From NCBI RefSeq assembly GCF_000720635.1, contig NZ_JOCF01000018.1, forward strand, positions 1 to 64,000: 64,000 bases of DNA, in the 5' to 3' direction. This document shows positions 1-11,540 of the stretch, piece by piece. A program made the position numbers and the translations under genes. The stretch is from Streptomyces sp. NRRL WC-3742 (lineage in GTDB: Bacteria > Actinomycetota > Actinomycetes > Streptomycetales > Streptomycetaceae). Position 1 is the stretch's first letter, and each line of letters opens with the position of its first letter. The notes beneath the pieces were generated by a model that did no database searches, was not told the DNA's origin, and saw only the letters and a list, made by a program, of their open reading frames with translations.

Positions 1-1912
1 GGGTGGGGAGGAGGGCGGCGAGGAGGGCGAGGGTGAGGCAGGTGGCGGCGGTGAGGGTGAGGGCGGGCCAGGGGAGGTGGAGGGGGATGGCGGCCTGGCC
101 GGTGAGGATGCGGTGGTTGAGGAGGGCGGTGGTGGCCCACTGGGTGAGGGTGGTGACGGCGAGGGCGAGCACGGCGGCGGTGGCGACGACGAGCGCGGAC
201 TCCAGGGCGACGGTGCCGAGCACCTGGCGGCGGACCGTCCCGGCGAGGCGCAGGACGTCGAAGTCGCGGCGGCGGTCGGCGACGCTCATGACCATGGTGT
301 TGACGATGGCGATGAGCGCGTACAGCAGCGCCGGGCCGAGGATGGTGCTGGTGGCGATCCAGGCGTAGTGGGCGCCGGGGTCGGGGCCGGGGGCGCGGGA
401 GTCGGTGAGGGTGCCGCCGAGGAGGTCGGCGGGCCGGTCGCCGAGGTGGACGGCGGTGGGGCGGGCGCCGGCGAGGTGGGGGGTGAGGGTGTCGCCGCCG
501 AGGAGGATCTCGTCGAGGCCGAGCTGGGTGCGGTAGACGAGGGCGAGGCGCAGGTGGGTGACGGTGCCGTCCGGGAGGCGGAGGTTGACCTGGTCGCCGA
601 GGTGCCAGTCGTGGCCGCGGACCTGGTCGGTGGAGGCGGCGAAGGCGGCGCCGTGCAGTTCGGCGGACGAGCCCTGGTCGGCGGGCAGGTGCCAGGCGCC
701 GGCGAGGTCGCCGTCGACGACGGTGGCGGCGGTGGGGACGGTGGCGGGCGAGTCCTCGCCGTGGTCGGCGAAGGCGGCGGTTTCGGCGCCGAGGCCCGTG
801 ACGACGGTGGGGGTGGTGGCGGTGGCGGCGAGGCCGGGCCGGGCGGCGGTGAGCCGGTGGAGGGCGTCGGCGGGCAGCGGCTGGTCCCCGGGGCGCAGCA
901 CGTACCGGGCGGCGGTGGTGGCGCGGTTCTGGGCGGTCATGGCGTCGGCGAAGGCGGCGGTGGAGCCGACGGCGGTGCCGGTGAGCGCGATGGCGAGGAA
1001 GGCGGGGGTGGCGGTGGAGACGGTGCGGCGTACGGCGGTGAGCGCGTTCTGCCGGGCGAGCAGGGGGGCGGCCGAGACGGCGCGGGTGAGCGGCGCGGTG
1101 AGCAGCCGGACGAGCGGGGGGACGAGGACGGGGGCGAGGAGGGCGAGGGCGGTGATGGTGAGCAGGTCGGCGCCCATGACCCACTGGGAGGCGAGTTGGG
1201 GGTCGCCGGCCTGGTCGCCGGGGGTGGCCGGCATGGTGGGCGCGGCGAGGTAGTAGCCGACGGCGCCGGCGAGGGCGATCAGGTGGCCGATGGCGGCGGC
1301 CCAGCGCAGCGGGGTCATGACGGTGCGGTCGGCGGCCGCGTCGGCGAGGGCTTCGGCGGCGCGCACGCGCCCGGCCCGTACGGCGGCGGTGACGGCGCCG
1401 AGGAGGGCGACGGCGAGTCCGGTGGCGGCGGCGAGCAGCATCGGGCCTGCGGCCGGGTGGGCGGTGAAGCCCGCGGGGGCGGCGCTGCGGTCGACGAGCC
1501 AGGCGGCGAGGGCGGGCGCTCCGGGCAGGGAGAGCAGGCAGCCGGTGAGGGCGGCGGCGAGGGCGACGACGGACGCCTCGCCGGTGATCAGCCAGACGAT
1601 CTGGCGCGGGGTGGCGCCGACGGCGCGCAGCATCGCGATCTCCTGGCGGCGCTGGGCGACGGCGAAGGCGAAGGTCCCGGCGACGACGAAGACGGCGACG
1701 AAGGCGGCCATCGCGGAGGTGAAGAGCAGCACCTTGTGCAGGGAGGGCGCGCCGAGCGGGGAGTCGTCGCCGGCGGTGTCGGCGAGGAGGCTGCCGGTGG
1801 TGGCGACGAGGGTGACGCCGAAGGTCAGGGCGACGTAGGAGCCGGCGAAGGCGGTCTTGCGGCGGCGCAGCCCGGCGGCGGCGACGGGCAGCAGGGTGGT
1901 GAAGGAGCTCAT
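1..1912 (-). CDS. FtsX-family ABC transporter permease (3' end cut by window)
   Basis: Membrane half of a MacB/FtsX-type ABC exporter. The reverse strand is open from the ATG at 1912 to the window edge, at least 637 codons. Two FtsX modules are visible: one with the cytoplasmic coupling loop QRRQEIAMLRAVGATPRQI at about residues 87-105, and a second with DRRRDFDVLRLAGTVRRQV near residue 550, each flanked by hydrophobic segments. A large extracytoplasmic region lies between them. The start overlaps the stop of the ATPase gene upstream (ATGA), so the two are translationally coupled. The sequence ends inside the last membrane segments, so probably only a few residues are missing. Substrate unknown; such pairs in actinomycetes often handle lipids or antimicrobial peptides (family knowledge, not seen here). 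Confidence 0.88.
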   Translation of the reverse strand, partial: MSSFTTLLPVAAAGLRRRKTAFAGSYVALTFGVTLVATTGSLLADTAGDDSPLGAPSLHKVLLFTSAMAAFVAVFVVAGTFAFAVAQRRQEIAMLRAVGATPRQIVWLITGEASVVALAAALTGCLLSLPGAPALAAWLVDRSAAPAGFTAHPAAGPMLLAAATGLAVALLGAVTAAVRAGRVRAAEALADAAADRTVMTPLRWAAAIGHLIALAGAVGYYLAAPTMPATPGDQAGDPQLASQWVMGADLLTITALALLAPVLVPPLVRLLTAPLTRAVSAAPLLARQNALTAVRRTVSTATPAFLAIALTGTAVGSTAAFADAMTAQNRATTAARYVLRPGDQPLPADALHRLTAARPGLAATATTPTVVTGLGAETAAFADHGEDSPATVPTAATVVDGDLAGAWHLPADQGSSAELHGAAFAASTDQVRGHDWHLGDQVNLRLPDGTVTHLRLALVYRTQLGLDEILLGGDTLTPHLAGARPTAVHLGDRPADLLGGTLTDSRAPGPDPGAHYAWIATSTILGPALLYALIAIVNTMVMSVADRRRDFDVLRLAGTVRRQVLGTVALESALVVATAAVLALAVTTLTQWATTALLNHRILTGQAAIPLHLPWPALTLTAATCLTLALLAALLPT

Positions 1913-2703
1913 GCCGCGCTCTCCGCCGTCGCCGCGGTCCCGGAGGTCTCCAGGGCGGTCATCCGCTCGGCGATCTGCTGGGCGCTGGGGCGTGCCAGGT
2001 CGCCGACGACGGTGCCGTCGGCGAGGAAGAGGACGCGGTCGGCGTAGGAGGCGGCGACGGGGTCGTGGGTGACCATGACGGTGCTCTGGCCGTCCCGGTC
2101 GACGAGGTCGCGCAGCAGGGTGAGCACCTCGCGGCTGCTGGTGCTGTCGAGGGCGCCGGTGGGTTCGTCGGCGAAGAGCATCTTCGGCCGGGTGATGAGG
2201 GCGCGGGCGATGGCGACGCGCTGCTGCTGGCCGCCGGAGAGCTGGGAGGGCAGGTGGGCGGCGCGGGCCTCGAGGCCGACGGCGGCGAGGGCGCGGCGGA
2301 CGTCGTCGCGGTCGGGTCTGCGTCCGGCCAGGCGCAGCGGCAGGCCGACGTTCTGTTCGGCGGTGAGCGAGCCGACGAGGTTGAACGCCTGGAAGACGAA
2401 GCCGAGTTTCTGCCGTCGCAGGACGGTCAGCGCGCTCTCGCCGAGCCCGGAGAGGTCGGTGCCGTCGAGGAGGACGCGCCCCCGGTCGGGCCGGTCGAGG
2501 CCGGCGGCGCACTGGAGCAGCGTGCTCTTCCCGGAGCCGGAGGGTCCCATCACGGCGGTGAAGCTCCCCCGGTCGAAGGTGACGTCCACCCCCCTGAGCG
2601 CCCGGACGGCCTCCGGGCCGGAGCCGTAGGTACGGTGCACGTCTTCGAGGCGCAGTGCGGCGCCGTCATCCCCCATGATCGTCACGGTGGGCATGTCTAC
2701 CAT
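1909..2703 (-). CDS. ABC transporter ATP-binding protein (MacB/LolD type)
   Basis: Energises the FtsX-type permease encoded immediately downstream. 264 aa. Walker A GPSGSGKST at about residues 53-61, Q-loop QAFNL, signature LSGGQQQRVAIARAL and Walker B MLFADEPTGALD, all in family order and spacing. The TGA stop overlaps the permease ATG by four bases. Start choice is uncertain: the ATG at 2703 has AAGGA about 20 bases upstream, and in-frame ATGs follow at codons 4 and 10; the last (MGDDGAALRLEDV) would match the usual family N-terminus best. Confidence 0.92.
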   Translation of the reverse strand: MVDMPTVTIMGDDGAALRLEDVHRTYGSGPEAVRALRGVDVTFDRGSFTAVMGPSGSGKSTLLQCAAGLDRPDRGRVLLDGTDLSGLGESALTVLRRQKLGFVFQAFNLVGSLTAEQNVGLPLRLAGRRPDRDDVRRALAAVGLEARAAHLPSQLSGGQQQRVAIARALITRPKMLFADEPTGALDSTSSREVLTLLRDLVDRDGQSTVMVTHDPVAASYADRVLFLADGTVVGDLARPSAQQIAERMTALETSGTAATAESAA

Positions 2704-2741
2704 CCGGGCGTCACTGCTGGCCAGTTTCCTTGGGGGAATCG

Positions 2742-3218
2742 TTACCGCAGGTCAGCCGGGGTGGCGGCGGGTACGGGGCGCAGGAGGTGGGCGTCGACGG
2801 CGTCCTCGTCGTCGAGGGCGAAGCCGTGGCGCTCGTAGAGGCGGCGGGCGGGGCTGCCCTGGAGGACGGTGAGGCGTACGGGTTCGCGGGCGGCGTCGGC
2901 CTCGGCGAGGACGTGGCGCAGGACGGCGGTGCCGACGCCCCGGCCGTGGTGGGCGGGGTCGAGGTAGAAGTGTTCGAGGAGCCGCCCGCCGGCCGCCGCG
3001 GGGCGGACGGTGACGGAGCCGGCGAAGGCCCCGTCGACGAGCAGGATCGAGGTGTGGCGCGTCGAGAAGCCCTCGCGCAGGCGGGTGCGGACGCGGTCCT
3101 CGTCGTAGCGGCCGAGCCGTTCCAGGTCGGGGCGCATGACGACGGCCCGCAGTTCGGCGACGGGCTCGATGTCGGCGGGGGTCGCGGGGCGCAGGCTCCA
3201 GGCGGGGTGGCTGTTCAC
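2742..3218 (-). CDS. GNAT family N-acetyltransferase
   Basis: Acetyl-CoA-dependent N-acetyltransferase, 158 aa, substrate unknown. The acetyl-CoA pyrophosphate loop is HHGRGVGTAVL (motif A, R/Q-x-x-G-x-G/A), preceded by the beta4 strand LLEHFYLDPA and followed by the C-terminal motif ARRLYERHGF. Translation starts at a GTG (VNSHPAW); no good ribosome binding site precedes it, so a leaderless message is possible. It stands alone between the ABC exporter genes and the SAV2148-type gene, both on the same strand. Confidence 0.8.
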   Translation of the reverse strand: MNSHPAWSLRPATPADIEPVAELRAVVMRPDLERLGRYDEDRVRTRLREGFSTRHTSILLVDGAFAGSVTVRPAAAGGRLLEHFYLDPAHHGRGVGTAVLRHVLAEADAAREPVRLTVLQGSPARRLYERHGFALDDEDAVDAHLLRPVPAATPADLR

Positions 3219-3262
3219 GGCCCGCAGTGTGCCAGGGGCGGGCCCGTGCCTGTCGGTGTGTT

Positions 3263-4537
3263 TCAGGAGACGGGACGGGAGTCGTCCCAGGCGCCCTCGA
3301 ACTCCTCGCGGTAGACCTCCAGCAGGCCCGGTTCGGTGCCGCCTGGCTGTTGGCCGGCGCCGCCGCGCAGGACGAGGGCGGGGGACTCCATGCCCCGGGC
3401 GCGGCGCAGGTAGGGCTGGATGACGCCGAGGTCGCGGCTCTGGCGGCGGCCGGCGACGGGGCCGGTGGGGCGGGGGCCCTCGACGAGGTAGGCGGTGAAG
3501 CGCGGGGTCTCGTCGAAGACGCGGATCTCGAAGCCGCCCTGGTCGCGCAGCCGGGCCCGTACGCGGCGCACGTGCATGATGTTCATCTCGATGGAGCGCG
3601 ACAACTCGCCGCGCCCGAGGCCGAGTTCGCGTTCGCGGCGGCGTACGGCGCTGCTGGCGGGGTTGAGGAAGAGCAGCCGGACGCGGCAGCCGTCGCCCGC
3701 GAGGCGGACGAGGCGCTTGCCGGTGTAGTTCTGGCAGAGCATGCCGAGGCCGATGCCGAGCGCGTCCAGGCGGCGGGCGCCGTCGAGGAGGTCCTCGACG
3801 GGCAGGTCGCGCTGGAGCCGTACGCGGTCGGCGTGGACGGCGACGACGTCGGCGTAGCGCCCGGCGACGAGGGACTCGACGACGTCGGCGGGCACTCCCC
3901 CGGCGCCGCCGTCGAGGACGGCGAGCAGGCGGGCGGCGGCGCGTTCGGTCTGGGCGAGGACGGTGCCGGTCAGGACGCGGTTGCGGGAGACGACGTGGCG
4001 GGCCACCTCCAGTTCGTCCAGGGCGAGTTCGATCTCGCGCCGGTCGGCGAGGAAGGGCTCGAAGCAGGGCCAGTGCTGGACCATCAGTTCGCGCAGCTGC
4101 GGCAGGGTGAGGAAGACCAGCGGGTCGTCGTCGGCCGGGTCGAGCAGGTAGCCCTTGCGGCGGCTGACCTCGCGGACGGCGCCGGCGCGGTGGGCCCACT
4201 CCTCGCCGGCGGGGCCGGCGGCGGCGGTGACCCAGTCCTCGCCGTGGGCGGGGGCGTAGATGGGGTGCAGCACCTCGTCGACGAGGGAGCGCAGCCGCTG
4301 TTCGACGAGGTTGAGCCAGACGTAGGCGCGGCCGGACAGGCGCACGCGCTGGTAGGCGTCCTCCCATTCGGCGGCGGACCAGGCGAGGGCGGGTATCTCG
4401 ACGGGGCCGCTCTGGGCGGGCACCAGTGGGCGGCCGGTCAGGGTGGGGCGCATGACCACCGTCGGGGCCTCGCTGCGGGCGCCGCCCCGGTCGGGGCCGC
4501 CCGGCCCGGAGCCACGGCCGCCGGCGGGGAACACCAT
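3263..4537 (-). CDS. SAV2148 family HEPN domain-containing protein
   Basis: 424 aa, conserved in Streptomyces and named after S. avermitilis SAV2148; biochemical role unproven, HEPN folds being commonly RNA-associated. Recognised from long near-identical stretches: AYVWLNLVEQRLRSLVDEVL, EVSRRKGYLLDPADDDPLVF, LPQLRELMVQHWPCFEPFL, LFLNPASSAVRRRERELGLG and the C-terminal EEFEGAWDDSRPVS. The ATG at 4537 is preferred because GAGG lies six bases upstream; a GTG four codons earlier (4549) is in frame but would bury that site. The C-terminal part has an unusual short insertion GPRPTGPVAGRRQSRD relative to the family as I remember it. No partner gene is adjacent. Confidence 0.85.
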   Translation of the reverse strand: MVFPAGGRGSGPGGPDRGGARSEAPTVVMRPTLTGRPLVPAQSGPVEIPALAWSAAEWEDAYQRVRLSGRAYVWLNLVEQRLRSLVDEVLHPIYAPAHGEDWVTAAAGPAGEEWAHRAGAVREVSRRKGYLLDPADDDPLVFLTLPQLRELMVQHWPCFEPFLADRREIELALDELEVARHVVSRNRVLTGTVLAQTERAAARLLAVLDGGAGGVPADVVESLVAGRYADVVAVHADRVRLQRDLPVEDLLDGARRLDALGIGLGMLCQNYTGKRLVRLAGDGCRVRLLFLNPASSAVRRRERELGLGRGELSRSIEMNIMHVRRVRARLRDQGGFEIRVFDETPRFTAYLVEGPRPTGPVAGRRQSRDLGVIQPYLRRARGMESPALVLRGGAGQQPGGTEPGLLEVYREEFEGAWDDSRPVS

Positions 4538-4925
4538 GCGCCACCTCACTGGTTTGCTGCTTCGTCGCTGGACCCGGCGGCGGGGAGGGGCCGTTGACGG
4601 ATCGCTGACGGATCGCCACCAGCCGGCACGGCCGGACGATCAAGGGTACTGCCCGGCGCGAGCGGCCCGCAGCCGGATGGGCGAGGGGGCTCGCGCGCAT
4701 CACCTGGGCTTCTCTTCGGAGGAATACCGGCCGGACACCCGTTCGGGCGAACCGGGGCCGTGTGTCCCGGCCGCCGGGGGAAGGCTCGGGGAGTATGCCG
4801 TCTGGTTCGTCTCCGCGTTCGCCTCCGCGTTCGTCCGCGTGTTCGTCCACGCGTTCGTCCGCGCGCGTTCGTCCGCGGAGGTCACCGGGAAGTCTCTGGG
4901 AAGTATCTGAGGAAGTCGAGGACTC
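4538..4925. other. Intergenic region between divergent SAV2148-type gene and treX
   Basis: About 390 bases without a convincing gene. It holds the ribosome binding sites of both divergent genes (GAGGAAGTCGAGG before treX). At 4594-4616 an 11-bp direct repeat TGACGGATCGC occurs twice. At 4808-4880 a run of degenerate GTTCGTCCGCG-type units (9-15 bp spacing, about seven copies) occupies the stretch just before treX. I could not identify a clear -35/-10 pair for either gene. Confidence 0.5.
4808..4880. repeat. Degenerate GTTCGTCCGCG tandem repeat upstream of treX
   Basis: Roughly seven copies of GTTCGYCYNCG at irregular spacing between 4808 and 4880, ending about 45 bases before the treX start. 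It could be a slippage product or a set of regulator sites; the sequence alone does not decide. Confidence 0.5.
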
Positions 4926-7136
<2,211 letters not shown>

Positions 7137-7137
7137 G

Positions 7138-7185
7138 GCTCCCGCGGTCACCTGTTCCCACGGTCAGCTGCTCCCGCGGTCACCT
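7138..7185. repeat. 16-bp tandem repeat x3 directly after the treX stop
   Basis: Three units, GCTCCCGCGGTCACCT (7138-7153), GTTCCCACGGTCAGCT (7154-7169) and GCTCCCGCGGTCACCT (7170-7185), starting one base after the TAG of treX. One of several 3'-end repeats in this window. Confidence 0.9.
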
Positions 7186-7239
7186 GTTCGGGTCATCAGC
7201 GGGTCTTGGCCGCGGGCCCGGACGGGTACCTATGGAGGC

Positions 7240-9783
7240 ATGACCTCCGACGCCGAGCCCGCCCAGGCCCGCCCGGACGATGTCCCCGCCGCCGCCACCG
7301 CACCCGCCGCCCCCGCCGTCCCCACCGCCAGCTACCGGCTCCAGCTCCAGCCCGGCTTCACCCTGCGCGACGCCACCGCCGCCGTGCCCTACCTGGCCGC
7401 CCTCGGCGTCTCCCACCTGCACCTGTCCCCGCTGCTGGAGGCTTCCCCCGGCTCCACCCACGGCTACGACACCGTCGACCACACCCGGATCAGCGGGCAG
7501 CTCGGCGGCGAGGCGGCCCTGCGCGCCCTGGCCGCCGAGGCGCACCGGCACGGCCTGCGGCTGATCGCCGACGTGGTGCCCAACCACATGGCCGTGCCCG
7601 TGCCCGAGCGGCTCAACCGGCCGCTGTGGGAGGTGCTGCGCGAGGGGCCCGACTCGCCGTACGCGCGCTGGTTCGACATCGACTGGACGGCGCAGAGCGG
7701 GCCCGCCGACGCCCCCGGGCGCGGGCGGGTGCTGCTGCCCGTGCTCGGCGACCGGCTCGGCGCGGTGCTCGACCAGCTGGTGGTCGACGGCGAGGTGCTG
7801 CGCTACCACGGGCACGAGCTGCCGCTGCGGCCCGGGACGGCGCATCTGCCGCTCGCGGAGCTGCTCGCCCGGCAGTGGTACCGGCTCGCCCACTGGCGCC
7901 TGGCCCGCACCGAGCTCAACTACCGGCGGTTCTTCACCGTCAACGAGCTGATCGCGGTGCGCGTCGAGGACCCGGAGGTGTTCGCCGCCACCCACGCCGT
8001 GCTGCTGCGGCTGCACCGCGAGGGCGTCCTGGACGGCTTCCGGATCGACCACCCGGACGGCCTCGCCGACCCGCGCGGGTACCTGCGGCAGCTCGCGGAG
8101 GCCACCGGCGGGGCGTACGTGGTGGTCGAGAAGATCCTCACCGGCGAGGAGCACCTGCCCGCCGACTGGCCGGTGGCCGGCACCACCGGGTACGACGCGC
8201 TGCGACGCATCGACGGGGTGCTGCTGGACGGGGAGGGCGCGCGGAGCCTGGCGGCCGCGTACCGGGAGTTCACGGGGCTGCCCCCGTCGGAGGGGGTGGG
8301 CGGCGACGCGGCAGCGGCCGCGCGGCTCGGGCGGGCGGAGATGACCGCGCCGCAGGGCGAGCTGGCCGCCGAGGTCGACCGGCTGGTGCGGATCGCCCTG
8401 CGGATCGGCGCCGCCGACCCCGCGTACGCCGACCACGCGCCCTGGCAGCTGCACGCGGCGCTGCGGGCGCTGCTCACCGCGTACCCGGTGTACCGGCCGT
8501 ACGTGCGGCCCGGGGAGGAGGGCCGGGACCGGTACCTGCAGTCCTGGCTGGACGCGGCCGAGGACCCGACCGAGCGGCTGGTGGCGGCCCTGGCGCTCGG
8601 GCTGCTGGGGCGCGGCCCCGACGAGGACGAGTTCTGCGTGCGCTTCGCGCAGACGGCGGCCGCCGTGGCCGCCAAGGGCGTGGAGGACACGGCCTTCTAC
8701 CGCTGGAACGCGCTGCCGGGCCTGAACGAGGTCGGCGGCGAGCCCGGGCGGCCCGGGGTCGCGCCGGAGGCGTTCCACGCGTGGTGCCGGTACCTGGAGG
8801 GGGCCTGGCCGGGCAGCATGACCGTGCTGTCCACGCACGACACCAAGCGCAGCGCCGACGCCCGGGCCCGGCTGGCGGTGCTGGCGGAGCAGCCGCGGGA
8901 GTGGGCCGCGGAGGTCGCCGGGTGGTCCGGTGCCGACGGGTGGTCCGGTGCCGACAGGTGGTCCGGTGCCGACCCCTGGGACCGGGAGGCGGACTGGATG
9001 CTCTGGCACACCCTCGTCGCTGCCTGGCCGATCGGGCCGGACCGGCTGGTCGCCGCGCTGCTCAAGGCGGCGCGCGAGGCCAAGGTGCACACCTCCTGGA
9101 CCTCGCCCCACGAGCCGTACGAGCGGGCGCTGGAGGAGCGGGCCCGCGCGGTGTACGACTCCCCCGCGCTGCTGGGCCGGATCGAGGAGCGGGTGCGCGC
9201 CCTCGCCCCGTACGCCCGGGCCAACACCCTGGGCGCCGCGCTGCTGCACCTGACCGTCCCGGGCGTGCCGGACCTCTACCAGGGCGGCGAGGAGCCGCTG
9301 TACACCCTCGTCGACCCCGACAACCGGGGCGTCGTGGACCTCGGCGCGCTCGCCGTGCGGCTCACCGACTCCGCCGCCGCGCGGCCCGGCGACCTCGCCC
9401 GGGAGAAGCTGCACCTGACCACCACGGCCCTGCACCTGCGCCGGTCCCGGGCGCTCGGGCCGTACCGGGCGCTGGCCGCGCGCGCTGCCCCTGCCGGCGC
9501 CGGTGCCGCGCCCGCGCCCGCTGCCGCTGCCGCTGCCGCTGCCGCTGAGCACCTTCTGGCGTTCGCCCGGGGCGAGGACGTGGTCGCCGCCGTCACCCGG
9601 CTCCCGTACGGGCTGGAGCGCTCCGGCGGCTGGGGCGACGCCGTACTCGACCTGCCCGGCGGTGGCGGGCCCTGGACGGAGGAGCTGACCCAGCGCGCCT
9701 TCCCGCCCGGGCCGGTACCGGTGGCGGACCTGCTGGCGGCGTACCCGGTGGCACTGCTGACCCGCGAGGGACGAAGGGGCTGA
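7240..9783 (+). CDS. treY: Malto-oligosyltrehalose synthase TreY
   Basis: Converts the reducing-end maltose unit of maltodextrin to an alpha,alpha-1,1 trehalose unit; TreZ then releases trehalose. 847 aa GH13 enzyme. Visible: Tyr-rich N-terminus SYRLQLQPGFTLRDA at ~31, DVVPNHMA (111-118), nucleophile motif GFRIDHPDGL (266-275), acid/base VVEKIL (~295-300), STHDTKRSAD (531-540) and the C-terminal PGVPDLYQGGE. Start ATG 7240 has GGAGG only one base upstream, so initiation spacing is tight. Two slippage inserts are in frame: GWSGAD repeated three times (561-579, 18-nt period) and an Ala/Gly-rich linker near residue 750. Two bases separate its stop from the treZ start. Confidence 0.95.
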   Translation: MTSDAEPAQARPDDVPAAATAPAAPAVPTASYRLQLQPGFTLRDATAAVPYLAALGVSHLHLSPLLEASPGSTHGYDTVDHTRISGQLGGEAALRALAAEAHRHGLRLIADVVPNHMAVPVPERLNRPLWEVLREGPDSPYARWFDIDWTAQSGPADAPGRGRVLLPVLGDRLGAVLDQLVVDGEVLRYHGHELPLRPGTAHLPLAELLARQWYRLAHWRLARTELNYRRFFTVNELIAVRVEDPEVFAATHAVLLRLHREGVLDGFRIDHPDGLADPRGYLRQLAEATGGAYVVVEKILTGEEHLPADWPVAGTTGYDALRRIDGVLLDGEGARSLAAAYREFTGLPPSEGVGGDAAAAARLGRAEMTAPQGELAAEVDRLVRIALRIGAADPAYADHAPWQLHAALRALLTAYPVYRPYVRPGEEGRDRYLQSWLDAAEDPTERLVAALALGLLGRGPDEDEFCVRFAQTAAAVAAKGVEDTAFYRWNALPGLNEVGGEPGRPGVAPEAFHAWCRYLEGAWPGSMTVLSTHDTKRSADARARLAVLAEQPREWAAEVAGWSGADGWSGADRWSGADPWDREADWMLWHTLVAAWPIGPDRLVAALLKAAREAKVHTSWTSPHEPYERALEERARAVYDSPALLGRIEERVRALAPYARANTLGAALLHLTVPGVPDLYQGGEEPLYTLVDPDNRGVVDLGALAVRLTDSAAARPGDLAREKLHLTTTALHLRRSRALGPYRALAARAAPAGAGAAPAPAAAAAAAAAEHLLAFARGEDVVAAVTRLPYGLERSGGWGDAVLDLPGGGGPWTEELTQRAFPPGPVPVADLLAAYPVALLTREGRRG

Positions 9784-9785
9784 GC

Positions 9786-11540
9786 ATGGCGGTCTACGAG
9801 GTGTGGGCGCCCGCGGCGGCCGACCGTGTGACGGTCGAAGTCGACGGCTTCGAGCACGAGTTGGCCCGCTGCCCGGACCGGGAGGGGTGGTGGTCCGGCG
9901 AGGCGCCCGAGGGCGACTACGCCTTCCGGCTCGACGGCGGCCCGCCCCTGCCCGACCCCCGCTCGCCCCGGCAGCCGCACGGGCCGGACGGGCCCAGCCG
10001 GGCCGTCGACCACGCCGCGCACCGCTGGACCGCCACCGGCCGGCACGGGCGGACACTGCCCGGCGCGGTGGTGTACGAGCTGCACGTCGGCACCTTCACC
10101 GCGCGCGGCACCTTCGACGCCGCCGCCGAACACCTGGACCACCTGGTCGAGTTGGGCGTCGACTTCGTCGAGCTGATGCCCGTCTGCCCCTTCCCCGGCA
10201 AGCACGGCTGGGGCTACGACGGGGTGTCGCTGTGGGCCGTGCACGAGCCCTACGGCGGGCCCGCCGGACTCAAGCGCTTCGTCGACGCGGCGCACGGGCG
10301 GGGGCTCGGCGTGATCCTCGACGTGGTACACAACCACCTCGGCCCGTCCGGGAACTACCTCCCCGCCTTCGGGCCGTACTTCACCGACCGGCACCACACC
10401 CCCTGGGGCGCGGCCGTCAACCTCGACGCCCCCGGCTCCGACGAGGTCCGCGCCTACCTGATCGGCAGCGCGCTGGCCTGGCTGCGCGACTACCGCCTCG
10501 ACGGGCTGCGCCTGGACGCCGTGCACGCCCTCGCCGACGACCGGGCCGTCCACTTCCTGGAGGAACTGTCCGGCGAGGTCGAGAAGTTGGCGGTGACGAC
10601 CAACCGGCCGCTGTTCCTGATCGCCGAATCCGACCTCAACACCCCGCGCACCACCGCCCCGCGCGAAGCCGGCGGCCAGGGCCTCACCGCCCAGTGGAGC
10701 GACGACTTCCACCACGCCCTGCACTGCGCGCTCACCGGCGAATCCCAGGGCTACTACGGCGACTTCGCGCGCGCCCCGCTCGCCGCCCTCGCCAAGACCC
10801 TGCGGCACGGGTACTTCCACGACGGCACCTGGTCCGGCTTCCGGGGCCGCAGCCACGGACGGCCCTTCACGCCGCTCGGCGAAGGACACCGGCTGCTCGG
10901 CTACCTCCAGACCCACGACCAGATCGGCAACCGGGCCCTCGGCGACCGCGTCTCCACCACCCTCGGCACCGGCCGACTCGCCTGCGGCGCCGCCCTGGTG
11001 CTCACCTCGCCGTTCACCCCGATGCTGTTCATGGGCGAGGAGTGGGGCGCGGCCACCCCCTGGCAGTACTTCACCGACCACACCGACCCCGGCCTGGCCG
11101 AAGCCGTCCGGCAGGGACGGCGGCGGGAGTTCGCCGAGCACGGGTGGACCGCCGAGGCCGTCCCCGACCCGCAGGAGCCCGCCACCCTGCTGCGCTCCGT
11201 CCTCGACTGGACCGAGCCGCACCGCGCCCCGCACACCGAACTGCTGGACTGGTACCGGACGTTGATCCGGCTGCGGCGGGAGCGTCCGGAGCTGGCCGAC
11301 CCGGACCTGGGGGCGGTGCGGGTCTCGTTCTCGGAGATCGGCCCGGGAGTGGGGTGGGTGGTGGTGCACCGGGGGCCCTACCGGGTGGCGGTCAACCTCG
11401 GGGCGGGCAAGGCGGCGCTGCCGCTGGGGGGCGCGGGACGGGAGGTGGTGGCGGCCTTCGGGACCTGTGAACTGGCGGGCTCCGCCGTGCGGTTGGGGGC
11501 GGACGCGGTGGCGATCGTCCTGGCCGACTACCAGAGGTAG
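9786..11540 (+). CDS. treZ: Malto-oligosyltrehalose trehalohydrolase TreZ
   Basis: Hydrolyses the alpha-1,4 bond next to the terminal trehalosyl unit made by TreY, freeing trehalose. 584 aa, normal length. N-terminal beta domain (1-90), then GH13: PGKHGWGYDGV (138-147), DVVHNH (179-184), nucleophile motif GLRLDAVHAL with Asp ~244, acid/base Glu in LIAESDLN (~281) and YLQTHDQIGNR for the third acid. AAGGGG lies just upstream of the ATG. It forms an operon with treY. Its last 13 bases overlap the convergent transketolase subunit gene. Confidence 0.95.
   Translation: MAVYEVWAPAAADRVTVEVDGFEHELARCPDREGWWSGEAPEGDYAFRLDGGPPLPDPRSPRQPHGPDGPSRAVDHAAHRWTATGRHGRTLPGAVVYELHVGTFTARGTFDAAAEHLDHLVELGVDFVELMPVCPFPGKHGWGYDGVSLWAVHEPYGGPAGLKRFVDAAHGRGLGVILDVVHNHLGPSGNYLPAFGPYFTDRHHTPWGAAVNLDAPGSDEVRAYLIGSALAWLRDYRLDGLRLDAVHALADDRAVHFLEELSGEVEKLAVTTNRPLFLIAESDLNTPRTTAPREAGGQGLTAQWSDDFHHALHCALTGESQGYYGDFARAPLAALAKTLRHGYFHDGTWSGFRGRSHGRPFTPLGEGHRLLGYLQTHDQIGNRALGDRVSTTLGTGRLACGAALVLTSPFTPMLFMGEEWGAATPWQYFTDHTDPGLAEAVRQGRRREFAEHGWTAEAVPDPQEPATLLRSVLDWTEPHRAPHTELLDWYRTLIRLRRERPELADPDLGAVRVSFSEIGPGVGWVVVHRGPYRVAVNLGAGKAALPLGGAGREVVAAFGTCELAGSAVRLGADAVAIVLADYQR

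Noticed and set aside
77..2047. Long plus-strand frame encoding a Gly/Glu/Asp-rich 656-residue product
   Set aside because: It is the antisense shadow of the FtsX permease and ABC ATPase genes; composition is a pure GC-bias artefact and no domain is present.
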